The translations under genes were made by a program, and so were the position numbers. From contig DATLDQ010000021.1 of the NCBI GenBank assembly GCA_035525785.1, forward strand, positions 20,453 to 84,452: a stretch of DNA of 64,000 bases, written 5' to 3'. Every line of letters starts with the position of its first letter. Positions within the stretch are counted from its first letter, which is position 1. The notes beneath the pieces were generated by a model, which worked only from the letters and a program-made list of their open reading frames with translations, was not told where the DNA came from and ran no database searches. This stretch comes from CADEED01 sp035525785 (GTDB lineage: Bacteria > Pseudomonadota > Gammaproteobacteria > Steroidobacterales > Steroidobacteraceae). Shown piece by piece: positions 15,533 to 24,341 of this stretch.

Positions 15533-16258
15533 TCAGGGCGACGAGGCGGTGACCGTGGCGGGCTCGGGCAGCGTGCCGTCGAGCAGCGGCATGAGGACGT
15601 CCGTGAAGTACATGCGGGTCTGCTGCTTCTCGCAGCGATTGACCACCTTCTCGTGCATGTCGGTCCACATGTCCCAGAACTTGCTCTCGACGTCGATCGA
15701 GACGTGGCGCGTGTCCTTGTAGAGCATCGCGGACATGTAGGGAGTCTGTTCGAAGCTCGTGTCCTTGATGTTCGCCTTCTCGCGCATGCGCTCGACTTCC
15801 CAGAGGAAGTCCGCGCAGGTCATGCGCTGCACGCGATCCTTCTCTAATGCCACCGGCGGCGGCTTGATCGTCACGCGCGCGACTTTCCGGGAGCCGCGCT
15901 TGAACATGTTCACGGTCACGCGCACCAGAGCGTCGCGGGCGTCGCCGTGATCGTCGACGGCGGGCAGGAAATTGCGCTCACGCATGAAGCTGGCGGCGGC
16001 GCCGTCCGCTTCGACGTTGTCAGTGGACTGCGTCACGACGACATTGGTCACCTTGCCCTGGGCGTTCACGTAAACGTCCATGGGCACGGAATAGTCTTCC
16101 TTGAAGTTGGGCCGGTCCTGCGACATCTCGGGCGAGCCCGAGGGCTGAACCAGCACCGGCTGCACCGGGCCTACCTGCGCGGTGGCGGGAATCGCGGCGG
16201 CCAGCAATGAAACATAACCGACCAGCGCGAAATACTTGCGGAAAGTGAGGTGTTTCAT
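15533..16258 (-). CDS. TonB C-terminal-like periplasmic protein
   Basis: The protein has 241 aa from the ATG at 16258; the frame extends 12 codons upstream without a better start. A signal peptide (residues 1-28) ends near 'IPATAQ'. Residues of about 50-130 have the TonB C-terminal pattern 'YSVPMDVYVNAQGKVTNVVVTQSTDN...AAASFMRERNFLPAVD', the fold used by energy-transducer TonB. The typical N-terminal membrane anchor with Pro-rich linker of TonB is absent. The rest, about 100 residues, is unassigned. It shares an upstream CCTACGGGTT element with the lipoproteins. Confidence 0.65.
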   Translation of the reverse strand: MKHLTFRKYFALVGYVSLLAAAIPATAQVGPVQPVLVQPSGSPEMSQDRPNFKEDYSVPMDVYVNAQGKVTNVVVTQSTDNVEADGAAASFMRERNFLPAVDDHGDARDALVRVTVNMFKRGSRKVARVTIKPPPVALEKDRVQRMTCADFLWEVERMREKANIKDTSFEQTPYMSAMLYKDTRHVSIDVESKFWDMWTDMHEKVVNRCEKQQTRMYFTDVLMPLLDGTLPEPATVTASSP

Positions 16259-16507
16259 GGGCTCGAAGTTAGGCGCGCGATTCCGGCGCGGCAACGAACG
16301 GGCCCGTAATGTGTGCGGTATCCACGGGAGAACCCGTAGGAATGTGACCCAAGGATAGTGAGGGTCATGATCTGTAAACCGCGGGTGGCTAACAAATCGC
16401 GACGCGGGCCGATCGATCGATGTGATGCAGGTCGCAGGTGACAGAACGCGAGCCGCCGCAGATCGCAGCGCGGGCCGCGGCGCGAATCGTCGAGGGATCA
16501 GCGTCGT

Positions 16508-17833
16508 TTAAAGCGCGACATCAGAGCTCATCGTGCCGCCGGTGCGTACTACCTTGCCCGCCGGCGCCATCACGGGCTTCGTCGGATCGACGAACGCCCA
16601 GCACAGCGCGCCCATCACGAACAGACCAGCCAGGAACCAGAACGGCGTGTTCCAGTCGTGGAACCAGTCGAGCGAGTAGCCGATGATCGGCTGCGCCGCG
16701 ATCGCGGCGATCTGTCCCGACGTATTCATCGCCGCGCTCACCGTCCCGGAATTCTCGCGGCCGATGTCGACGCAGGTGCTCCACGCGGGCGCGGTGGTCA
16801 GCATGCACGTGGAAGCGGCCAGCGCGATGAACACCGCCGCCATGACCGGGTCGCGTGCGGTGCTCGCCAGCACGATGAACACGGCGGCGCACGCGTAGCC
16901 GATGATGCCGGGCGTACGGCGGCCAACGATCACGCCGAACTTCCGGGTCAGGACATCCGAGATGTAGCCGCCGAAGAACTGCGTGCCGATGCTCGCGAAC
17001 AAGGGAAGTGATGCGATCCAGCCCAGGGCCGCCTTCTCGAAGCCGTGCTGGTTCTGCAGGTAGCTCGGCAGCCAGGTGATGCAAAAATAGAATGTCGCGC
17101 AGTTCGGCATGTACAGCAGACACAACAAGCGCACGTTGCGCTGCCGAAGCAGGTTGGACCAGAACGCCCAGCCGCGCGGATGCGCGACCTCGGGCGGCCG
17201 GTCCGCGAGGATCTCGTCGAGCTCCGCCCGGTTCACGGCGGGATGCTGCGCGGGATCATCGCGGTACCAGCGATGCCAGGCGATGACCCAGACGAATCCC
17301 ACCAGGCCAAACATCACCAGGATCGTGCGCCACGAGAAGAACGGCAGCAGCGCAGTGACGACGACGGCGGTGATCGCGCCCGACGCATAGGCGCCGGCGA
17401 AGAAGATGCCTTTCGCGGTGCCGCGCTCCTTGAACGGGATCCAGCGCGACATCACGCGCGCCATGCAGGGGAATGCGCCCGCCTCACCCGCACCGAACAG
17501 GAACCGCGTCACCACCAGCGATAGATAGTTCCACGAGGCCGCGGTCACGAGCGTGAAGACGCTCCACCACGCGACGATGCGCGAGAAGACGTTCTTGGTG
17601 CCGCGTTGTTCGGCCCAGCGCGCGGTAGGGATCTCGAACATCGCGTAGGCCAGGATGAAACTGAAGAACACCCAGCTGAATTCACCTTCCGTGAGCCCGA
17701 ACTCGGCCTGGATGGTGGTCTTCATGGTGCCGATGCAGGCGCGGTCCAGGTACGTGACCATAGCCAGCGTCACCATGAAGGCGATGACGACGTATCGCGC
17801 GTGCGTCGGGCGTGCGCTGTTTTGCTGGCTCAG
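16508..17833 (-). CDS. MFS transporter, anion:cation symporter-like, with probable CTG start
   Basis: From the first ATG at 17776 the protein would begin inside the first membrane helix ('YVVIAFMVTLAMVTYLDR'). The frame is open 25 codons further, back to the TAA of the preceding hydrolase gene, without an in-frame ATG, GTG or TTG. A CTG at 17833 with GGGGGAG six nt upstream gives a normal N-terminus (441 aa). The sequence has twelve hydrophobic segments and family motifs such as 'GAGEAGAFPCMARVMSRWIPFKERGTAKG' of the ACS family (sugar acids, organic anions). It follows an alpha/beta hydrolase and a TonB-dependent receptor, a plausible uptake locus. Confidence 0.8.
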   Translation of the reverse strand: MSQQNSARPTHARYVVIAFMVTLAMVTYLDRACIGTMKTTIQAEFGLTEGEFSWVFFSFILAYAMFEIPTARWAEQRGTKNVFSRIVAWWSVFTLVTAASWNYLSLVVTRFLFGAGEAGAFPCMARVMSRWIPFKERGTAKGIFFAGAYASGAITAVVVTALLPFFSWRTILVMFGLVGFVWVIAWHRWYRDDPAQHPAVNRAELDEILADRPPEVAHPRGWAFWSNLLRQRNVRLLCLLYMPNCATFYFCITWLPSYLQNQHGFEKAALGWIASLPLFASIGTQFFGGYISDVLTRKFGVIVGRRTPGIIGYACAAVFIVLASTARDPVMAAVFIALAASTCMLTTAPAWSTCVDIGRENSGTVSAAMNTSGQIAAIAAQPIIGYSLDWFHDWNTPFWFLAGLFVMGALCWAFVDPTKPVMAPAGKVVRTGGTMSSDVAL

Positions 17834-17857
17834 ACTTGCTCCCCCTCCATGGGGAAG

Positions 17858-18607
17858 TTACAGCTTGCCCAGGAAACCATCCAGCGTCTTGTTGAACTCG
17901 TCGGGCTTGTCGAGGTGTATCCAGTGGCTCGTGCCGCGGATGATGGCGTGCCGGAAACCTGGCACCGCGTTGTGCAAGCTCAGCGGCGCGTCGTTGCGCG
18001 CGGTGACGATTGCGAACTTCGGGCCGGGGTAACGGAGAAGCGCGGGGCGGGCGTCGTAGTCGAGCACCGCGTCGGTGAGCTCGGTCGCGGTCCGTCGGGT
18101 CAGCGCGCGCAGGCCGGCGAAGAGCTTCTGCTTCACCTCGGCGCGCGTGTCGATGAGCATCTGCTGGTTCCAGAACTGCTCGACCACCGGAAACGGATCG
18201 CGAGCGACGGCGGCGCGCAACTGCTGCACCTGGTCCGCCGGAATCGCCCCCGGGGCGGGTGGCGCGTCGACGAGCACCAGCGCCTTCACGCGCTGCGGAT
18301 GCGAGCCGGCATAGTCGGCTGCAATGGCTGCGCCCATGCTGTGACCCACGAGGACGAACTCATCCATTTGCTGGGCGTCGGCCGCCGCGCCGACGTCCTT
18401 GGCGAGCTCGGTGATGGAGTACGCGCCCACCGCGCCTGGTGATCGGCCGTGTCCGCTGAAATCGAACGCCACTACATGACGACTGCGCTTGAAGTGCTCG
18501 AGCGTCGCATTCCAATGTGACACGTCACCCGCGAAGGAATGCGCGAACAGCACGGGCAGGCCCCCCGTGCCGCGGCTGTCGGTGTTCAGTGGCAAGGTCA
18601 TCGACAC
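17858..18607 (-). CDS. alpha/beta hydrolase
   Basis: The protein has 249 aa. It carries the alpha/beta-hydrolase fold elements: oxyanion region 'LFAHSFAGDVSHWNATL', nucleophile elbow 'GHSMG' with Ser90, an Asp near 'VTARNDAPLS', and the catalytic His in 'GTSHWIHLDKPDEF'. It has no signal peptide, so it is cytosolic. Esterase, lactonase or C-C hydrolase activity is possible; the substrate is unknown. It lies 24 bp before the MFS gene and about 100 bp after the TonB-dependent receptor, all on the same strand. Confidence 0.85.
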   Translation of the reverse strand: MSMTLPLNTDSRGTGGLPVLFAHSFAGDVSHWNATLEHFKRSRHVVAFDFSGHGRSPGAVGAYSITELAKDVGAAADAQQMDEFVLVGHSMGAAIAADYAGSHPQRVKALVLVDAPPAPGAIPADQVQQLRAAVARDPFPVVEQFWNQQMLIDTRAEVKQKLFAGLRALTRRTATELTDAVLDYDARPALLRYPGPKFAIVTARNDAPLSLHNAVPGFRHAIIRGTSHWIHLDKPDEFNKTLDGFLGKL

Positions 18608-18705
18608 GAAAATGCACCGCCTGACAAGTCTGGCGCTGTCAGAACGCGCCGCGATTAGTTACCTCGGCAATGAAATCTGGGACGGGTTTCTCGCAAGTGG
18701 CGCCG

Positions 18706-20748
18706 CTAGAAGCTGCTCGACACGGTCAGCAACCACCAATGCCCGGGCTCGAACTCGCCGATCTCGCTGCGCACGAGCGGACCGTTGCGATCCGGCGCAT
18801 AGAACCGCCGGATGCGTCGCTCCGGCCCGTCCAGCGCGGACTGCAGCTCGAGGCGAATCTTCAGATTCGAGATCCAGGTGGTCTCGGCGAATATATCGAG
18901 GCGATGGATCTCGCGGAACCGGAACACCTCGTTCAACTTGAAATCCGCGTCCATCGACGAAGCTTCATAGGTCGCGCCCCAGGCAAAGCGTGCGGCGTTC
19001 AGATCCTGGCGCAGCTCGGCCCGGATGTGATTTTCCTGGAGATCGCTGAACGGCCGGTCTTCGCCCGTCAGGGGGTCGGTGACTTCGGTGTCCTGCCACA
19101 AGCTGGAGACGTTGAACGAGCCACCGCGCAGTACCCTGTTCAACGGCACGCGCAGCGACATTTCGGCGCCGATGATGCCGCCGTTGCCGATGTTGCCGGG
19201 CGCGTCGAATTGTTCGCCGGGCTCACCCACGGGCACGAAGTCCACGACGTCGCGCACGAAGTGTTTGAACAGACGCAGGCGCAGCGCGGAGTCCTCCGAG
19301 AATCGCAGGTCGCCCTCGGCCTCCACGGCCCAGGCGGTCTGCGGCCGCAGGTCGGGATTGCCGCCCTCGATGACGTCGTTCGCGAACGCGGCCGTGGTGA
19401 CGAAATCGTTGAAGTCGAGCTGACCCACGTCGCGATACACGCGCACCTGCAACTGATGCTTGCCCATCTGCCGCGTGAGCTGCACGCGCGGCTTGAGATA
19501 CGTGAGCGACACGGACTGCTCGGTATCGCCCGTGAATGTCAGGCGCGAGGTCTCCGCCGCGAGCCGCGAATCCAATGACCAGACATCATCGATGTGCCAC
19601 GCGTAGCTCACGAAAGCCTCGCCGCGCGTTTCTTCCACGCTGAGATTGGCATTCGGCAACGTCACGGGCGTCGGTCCGGCACCGCTGTCGATGGTGAGCT
19701 GTTGCTCACCGTCGAGCGTGTTGACCGCCGCCTCGGCGCCATATTCCAGCCGGCCCGAGTCCACGTTGCGCGCGAACGTGCCGCGGACGATGGTCTCGCC
19801 ACTGTCGGTGGCCACACCCTGGAACGCCTCGCTTTGCAGCGCGTCCTGTGCATCGAACTCGAGCGCGCTCGTGTGCCAGCGGTCGTGCTTGCGGGTCGCC
19901 AGCGCGGTGAGATTCATCTCCCAACTACCCATGGGCTTCTGCCACGTGACGCCGGCCTCGCCGGTTCGCGTCCGTTCGCCGAAAGGAATCGACTCGCGGC
20001 CCACCGGTTGGTCCGTGGCCGAAAATGCACGCTGGAAGTAGACCTCGTTGTGGCGGAAATAGGCGGCCTGACCCGTCACGGTGAGCTTGCCATCCCCCGC
20101 GGGCAGCGATACCTGGCCATTGAGCGCGTACTCGCCGTGCTCGTGCGGGAAGCCTTCGTTCTTGCGGCCTAGCAATTCTCCGCTGTCATCGCGAGATTCG
20201 AACCAGCCGGCCGACAGGTGGTCGTGGGTGTAGGCCGTGCCACCCAACGAGAACTCGACGGCCTCCTTGCGGCCGCTCCAGCCGAACTTGCCGTTGGGGG
20301 TGGGCTCGTCTTCATTGGTCACTTCGAAGCCCGCTTCCCAGGTGCCGCCACCGGCACTGGGCGTGCGCACCACGTTGGCGAGGACCGAAGCGCCGGAGGC
20401 GTCGCCCGCCACGGCGTTGCCGCGCAACACCTCGATGCGCAACACCTCCCTGGCGCCGACACGACCCAATACGTCGCGCAGCGACTGGCTCTTCGCGCCG
20501 AGACGCTGGCCGTCGATCAGCACGTTGCCCACGGCCCCAGCGAAGCCGCGCCGCTCTTCGTCGTCTTCGGCAGCGAGCACGAAGCCCGGTGTCTGATTGA
20601 TCATGTCGAGCGCGGTGCGCGGCGCGAATGAGCTGTAGAACGCCGCTTCGTAAACCACCCGATCGGCGGACGATGCGCTTTGCTGGGCCACCGCGGTCTG
20701 TGAAAACAGCATGACCGCGAAGACGGCCAGAGGAGTCTTGTTAAACAT
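18706..20748 (-). CDS. TonB-dependent outer-membrane receptor
   Basis: The protein has 680 aa from the ATG at 20748; 27 codons of open frame upstream are not part of a signal peptide. Residues 1-22 form a signal peptide ('VFAVMLFSQTAVAQ'). A plug domain follows at about 30-160 ('MINQTPGF...VGNVLIDGQRLGAKSQSLRDVLGRVGAREVLRIEVLRG'), then a beta-barrel to the C-terminal Phe ('LLTVSSSF'). Such receptors import siderophores, vitamin B12 or oligosaccharides using TonB energy. The ligand is not evident; the neighbouring cytosolic hydrolase and MFS transporter suggest a nutrient. Confidence 0.88.
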   Translation of the reverse strand: MFNKTPLAVFAVMLFSQTAVAQQSASSADRVVYEAAFYSSFAPRTALDMINQTPGFVLAAEDDEERRGFAGAVGNVLIDGQRLGAKSQSLRDVLGRVGAREVLRIEVLRGNAVAGDASGASVLANVVRTPSAGGGTWEAGFEVTNEDEPTPNGKFGWSGRKEAVEFSLGGTAYTHDHLSAGWFESRDDSGELLGRKNEGFPHEHGEYALNGQVSLPAGDGKLTVTGQAAYFRHNEVYFQRAFSATDQPVGRESIPFGERTRTGEAGVTWQKPMGSWEMNLTALATRKHDRWHTSALEFDAQDALQSEAFQGVATDSGETIVRGTFARNVDSGRLEYGAEAAVNTLDGEQQLTIDSGAGPTPVTLPNANLSVEETRGEAFVSYAWHIDDVWSLDSRLAAETSRLTFTGDTEQSVSLTYLKPRVQLTRQMGKHQLQVRVYRDVGQLDFNDFVTTAAFANDVIEGGNPDLRPQTAWAVEAEGDLRFSEDSALRLRLFKHFVRDVVDFVPVGEPGEQFDAPGNIGNGGIIGAEMSLRVPLNRVLRGGSFNVSSLWQDTEVTDPLTGEDRPFSDLQENHIRAELRQDLNAARFAWGATYEASSMDADFKLNEVFRFREIHRLDIFAETTWISNLKIRLELQSALDGPERRIRRFYAPDRNGPLVRSEIGEFEPGHWWLLTVSSSF

Positions 20749-20837
20749 CGGGGCGCGCACTCTACGACAGAAGATTCCCTGATTCCTGGTTATGCATGCC
20801 GCTAGCCACTGACCATGGCCCCGAAACAAGGTTCGGC

Positions 20838-22022
20838 ATGGAAACGCCCCAGGACCACGATGACCAGCTGCTTGCGGCAGGCGGTTCGCCGGCTGCGCTG
20901 ATCCGAAACAAGGAAGCCATCCTCACGGAATACAAGCGCCGCCTGAAAGCGCGGCTCCCCGCCGCTCGCGCCGAGTCCGGGCCTATCATCATCAACACTT
21001 TGCCCGCGTTCATCACCCGGCTGGCGCTGGCATTGACGCCTGCGAATGAAATCGACTTCGCGTCCGAGTATTCGAACCTGGCGCTGGCGCATGGCAACGA
21101 GCGCGCCAAACTCACGAACTATTCGCTGGCGGACGTCATCCACGAATACCAGATCCTGCGCGAGATACTGGTGCAAGTGCTGCGTGACAGCGCGCCGCTG
21201 TCGCCGGCTGAATGGCACATCGTCCATCGCTCGATCGACGAGGCCATCGCCGAGGCGGCCTCGGCATACGTGCAGGTGCAGCAGGGCTTTCGCGACCTGT
21301 TCATGGCCGCGCTCTCGCATGATTTCCGCGGGCCCCTGTCGAACGCTGTGAACTATGTCGAGCTCATCCGGCGCGACGCCGAACCCGGTCAGCATGGTCA
21401 TTTCGCGGCCCGGGCGCTGTTCAATCTCAAGCGTGTGGACCGCATGATCCACGAGCTGCTCGACGCCACACGCGCCAATTCCGGCGCGCAGATATCCCTG
21501 AATGTGCAGCGCGTCGACGCGGGGGCGTTGGCCAATGATGTGATCGGCGACCTGATCCTTCGCGCAGGCGACCGCTTCAAGCTCGAAGTGAAGGACACGG
21601 TGACGGGCTGGTGGGACGAGGATCGCCTCAAACAAGCCGTCAACAATCTGCTCGAGAATGCCGTGAAATACGGTCGCGAGGACACGCCCATCACCTGTCG
21701 CGTGAGTTCGCTGCAGGGCCGGATGTTCATCTCGATCCACAACCTTGGGGACCCGATCCCGCCCGACCTCATCCCGGTGCTGTTTCAACCGTTCAAGCGC
21801 GCCATCGCAGCGGAGAGCAGCAAGAAAACCGGCTGGGGACTGGGGCTGGTCATGGTGCAAGCCATCGCACAGGCGCACGGCGGGAGCGTGTCCGTCGAAA
21901 GCACCGCGTCAGATGGCACCGTGTTCACGCTCGACATCCTGTGCGACGCGCGGCCTCAGGCTGCTCTGGCAGAGGCGGACCGCCGCTCAAATTCGGCCAG
22001 CGATAGGCTGTCTCCTGCTTGA
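20838..22022 (+). CDS. sensor histidine kinase with RsbRD-like N-terminal domain
   Basis: The protein has 394 aa from the ATG at 20838 (an ATG 14 codons earlier is possible). Residues of about 15-160 are helical and resemble the RsbRD N-terminal domain of RsbT co-antagonists. The kinase core has an H-box 'ALSHDFRGPLSNAVNYVELI', an N-box 'NNLLENAVKYG' and a G-box 'GWGLGLVMVQAIAQAHGG'. It has no membrane segment. No response regulator is adjacent, so it is an orphan. It is transcribed away from the TonB-dependent receptor, followed by an AraC regulator 45 bp on. Confidence 0.82.
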   Translation: METPQDHDDQLLAAGGSPAALIRNKEAILTEYKRRLKARLPAARAESGPIIINTLPAFITRLALALTPANEIDFASEYSNLALAHGNERAKLTNYSLADVIHEYQILREILVQVLRDSAPLSPAEWHIVHRSIDEAIAEAASAYVQVQQGFRDLFMAALSHDFRGPLSNAVNYVELIRRDAEPGQHGHFAARALFNLKRVDRMIHELLDATRANSGAQISLNVQRVDAGALANDVIGDLILRAGDRFKLEVKDTVTGWWDEDRLKQAVNNLLENAVKYGREDTPITCRVSSLQGRMFISIHNLGDPIPPDLIPVLFQPFKRAIAAESSKKTGWGLGLVMVQAIAQAHGGSVSVESTASDGTVFTLDILCDARPQAALAEADRRSNSASDRLSPA

Positions 22023-22067
22023 GAACGATTCGATTGACCGGCTCCGCGGTGCTGCCTAGTGTGCCGC

Positions 22068-22925
22068 ATGGCCGATCGCCCCAATCCCCTGGACACGCCG
22101 GCGAAAGACTTCACGGTGCAGCGCCTGCTCGACTCGGGCACGGTGACGGTGCGCCACGTCGATTGCCGCGGCACCTGCCGGCATCGCAGTCCCGAGGAGT
22201 GCGCGTCGCACACGCACTTCGTGTTTCCGTACAAGGGCGTCTATCTACGCCACGTGGCCGGCGACATCGCCGTCGCGGACGCGAACCACGTCCTCTTCTT
22301 CAATGAAGGGCAGGGTTACCAGGTCAGCCACCCGGTGACCGGAGGTGACGCAAGCCTGGTGCTGTCGGTGTCGGAGCCCACGCTGCGTGAGCTCGCGCCC
22401 AAGGGCCTGGTCTGCGAGAGCGCTACGCTCGCGTTCAATCAGCAGCATTTGCGCATCGATGCGCGCGCCCAGGCGCTCGTGATGCTGCTCAAGCATTCGC
22501 TCAAGCACGGCACCATCGAGCCGCTGGAAGCCGAAGGGCTTTCGCTCACGCTGGTGTCGCGCGCGATCGGTCCGCGCACGTCGCGGGCGGAGGGCGCCAC
22601 CTACGCGCGCAAGCGGCTCGTGGATCGCGTGAAGGTATTGCTGGCCAGCGATCTCTCGCGGCGCTGGACGCTCGCGCAGATCGCGCACGAGATAGGCGGC
22701 TCGCCGGTATACCTGACGCAGGTGTTCCAGCAGGTGGAGGGCTTGCCACTGTATCGATATCACCTGCGCCTGCGGCTGGCGCGCGCGCTCGACGAGCTTG
22801 CCATGCGCGAGGACCTGTCCGGCCTCGCGCACGATCTCGGGTTTTCCAGCCACAGCCATTTCTCCGCGGCATTCAAGCAGGCGTACGGCGTCACTCCTGG
22901 CGAATTCCGCAAGCAATCCACTTAG
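22068..22925 (+). CDS. AraC family transcriptional regulator
   Basis: The protein has 285 aa from the ATG at 22068, three codons after a GTG. The N-terminal half looks like a cupin-type sensor ('CASHTHFVFPYKGVYLRHV...ANHVLFFNEGQGYQVSHPV'), and residues of about 190-285 form the two-helix-turn-helix AraC domain, with 'WTLAQIAHEIGGSPVYLTQVFQQVEGLPLYRYHLRLRLARALDEL' and 'DLSGLAHDLGFSSHSHFSAAFKQAYGVTPGEFR'. It probably regulates nearby genes or the TonB-receptor locus; the effector is not known. An N-terminal C-x-x-x-C around 'HVDCRGTCRH' is odd. Confidence 0.85.
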   Translation: MADRPNPLDTPAKDFTVQRLLDSGTVTVRHVDCRGTCRHRSPEECASHTHFVFPYKGVYLRHVAGDIAVADANHVLFFNEGQGYQVSHPVTGGDASLVLSVSEPTLRELAPKGLVCESATLAFNQQHLRIDARAQALVMLLKHSLKHGTIEPLEAEGLSLTLVSRAIGPRTSRAEGATYARKRLVDRVKVLLASDLSRRWTLAQIAHEIGGSPVYLTQVFQQVEGLPLYRYHLRLRLARALDELAMREDLSGLAHDLGFSSHSHFSAAFKQAYGVTPGEFRKQST

Positions 22926-23016
22926 TCGGACTGTTCGCTAAAGATTCCGACAGCCCTGAAACGGGCCGGGTGGTCTTCTACGCGCACCCCACTTCGAGGG
23001 TGACGAGGAGACTGAC

Positions 23017-23169
23017 ATGGCGAAGAAGACCTGCGCTGCCTGCGATTACCCGCTGGAGCCCAATTCGACGATCGAGGTGAAGATCGGCGGCAAGACCGTC
23101 GAGGTCTGCTGCGAGGAATGCGCTACCAAACTCAAGGAAGCTTCGGCGAAACAGAAGAAGTCCGACTGA
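23017..23169 (+). CDS. small cysteine-rich, probably metal-binding protein
   Basis: The protein has 50 aa, with an ATG at 23017 and GAGGAG 7 nt upstream. It has a CxxC pair near the start ('KTCAACDYPL') and 'VCCEEC' after a short beta hairpin, a likely treble-clef or TRASH/YHS-like site for zinc or another metal. The C-terminus is lysine-rich. It stands alone between the AraC gene and a non-coding stretch. Confidence 0.6.
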   Translation: MAKKTCAACDYPLEPNSTIEVKIGGKTVEVCCEECATKLKEASAKQKKSD

Positions 23170-23650
23170 TTCAAGGGCTTGAGGCCGAACGGGAATAACT
23201 CTCGTTTTAGGCGCGGCGCCGGGGTTGTCCTATAGCCGGCGCCGCGTCCGGGCGGTGACACTGTCCGGAGCCAAAGAGGCGCACATGAAAAGCGCCCGAC
23301 AGAATACCGGGGTCAAACTTGAATTCATTCTTTTATCTGCCCGCCACGTTCACGACACTGTTCGTTCTCGCCGCCAGCCTTCTGCTCGGACTGATCTGAT
23401 CGAGCAAACCGGGCGCGCAACCCGGTCGGGGCGGCTCGACAGTCAGCACGTAAGCCCCCTCTGACAAACAACCTGCGGCAGTTACGTACTGTCGCCGCCC
23501 GGCCAAACCCGCCACCATGGCGGGCATCGGTTTCTTCTGACGATTGTTTGCGATACCCCGTCGGGCATGTGTGGCACTCCCCTAACTGAATACCGCACAT
23601 GCCTGGGTAGACTCACGGGCGGCTACATGGCCGCCCGTTTTTTTCAAAAG
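23170..23650. other. gene-free region with several inverted repeats
   Basis: About 480 bp without a convincing gene. Structures seen: an 11-bp stem (23212-23222 / 23236-23246), a small CCCGCC/GGCGGG hairpin near 23508, an inverted repeat GGCATGTG ... CACATGCC around 23563-23602, and the terminator at 23615-23644. Open frames here read as unconserved low-complexity protein. A short non-coding RNA ending at the terminator is possible. Confidence 0.35.
23615..23644 (+). terminator. intrinsic terminator just upstream of the lipoprotein start
   Basis: ACGGGCGGC (23615-23623) pairs with GCCGCCCGT (23630-23638), followed by seven Ts ending at 23644. The lipoprotein ATG is only 6 nt further. This is either the end of an RNA from the upstream gap or an attenuator of the lipoprotein gene. 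Confidence 0.8.
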
Positions 23651-24283
23651 ATGCCCAAAACGATCGTCGCCACGTTGCTCGCCACCACACTGCTGCTCAC
23701 CAGCACTGCGTGCAGTCCCGAAGACGCCGCTCGCCATCCCGAGCAAGGCACTTACAAGCGGCCGAAAATCTGGCCCAAGCCGACCGAGCCCGAGCCCGCT
23801 TCGCCTATCTACCACGACGTCGCCGAGAAGGTGCCGAGCGAGGAAGAGATCGCGCGGGACATCGGCGACCACAACGCCCAGCTCGAGGCGGCGGTGGAGG
23901 GCGTGCTCAAGGGCGGCGACATGCTGGAGCGCGAAACCGTATTCGTCTACGTCCTTCCCGAGCTGCTGCAGGTCGAGCCGCAGCGCCTTATCGACTTGCA
24001 TGCCCGCCTCGAACCTGGCGAGGCGCGCACGACGCTGCGTAACGAGATCGCGCAGCTCTGGGCGAGCAAGGATCCGCCGGCGGCCGCGCAATGGATCAAG
24101 TCGCTGGGCGAGAAAGAGCAGCACGCCGCCGCCGTCACGGCCGTGACCACCATCGCGGCATGGGATCCGCGCACCGCTACGGCGCTGGCAGCCGAATTCG
24201 ACGTCGCACGCGACGACGGCATCCGCAAGCTGCTGAAGTCGGTCGGCCCCGATGCGGCGGGCAGGGAAGCCGCGACGAATTGA
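23651..24283 (+). CDS. lipoprotein of unknown function
   Basis: The protein has 210 aa from the ATG at 23651, where a lipoprotein signal starts ('MPKTIVATLLATTLLLTSTAC', lipobox Cys). The mature part is proline-rich and then helical, with a repeat-like segment of 'AAQWIKSLGEKEQHAAAVTAVTTIAAWDPRTATALAAEF', resembling alpha-solenoid repeats. No classical ribosome binding site fits between the terminator and the ATG. The upstream frame is open for 28 codons but spans the terminator hairpin, so I prefer this start. Confidence 0.65.
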   Translation: MPKTIVATLLATTLLLTSTACSPEDAARHPEQGTYKRPKIWPKPTEPEPASPIYHDVAEKVPSEEEIARDIGDHNAQLEAAVEGVLKGGDMLERETVFVYVLPELLQVEPQRLIDLHARLEPGEARTTLRNEIAQLWASKDPPAAAQWIKSLGEKEQHAAAVTAVTTIAAWDPRTATALAAEFDVARDDGIRKLLKSVGPDAAGREAATN

Positions 24284-24341
24284 CCGCACCCTCGCGTGCC
24301 GCGCTAACATCGCGGCGACGACGTACGAGGGATCTCATTCC

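Noticed and set aside
23300..23335. Motif 'ACCGGGGTCAAACTTGAATTC', reminiscent of sequences near REP-associated transposases
   Set aside because: A single copy without a transposase or repeats in the window; resemblance is from memory and cannot be tested here.
23225..23464. 79-residue plus-strand frame and a 91-residue minus-strand frame in the gap before the lipoprotein
   Set aside because: Both are low-complexity, lack ribosome binding sites and overlap hairpins; the short hydrophobic TTG frame within it (26 codons) has no independent support.
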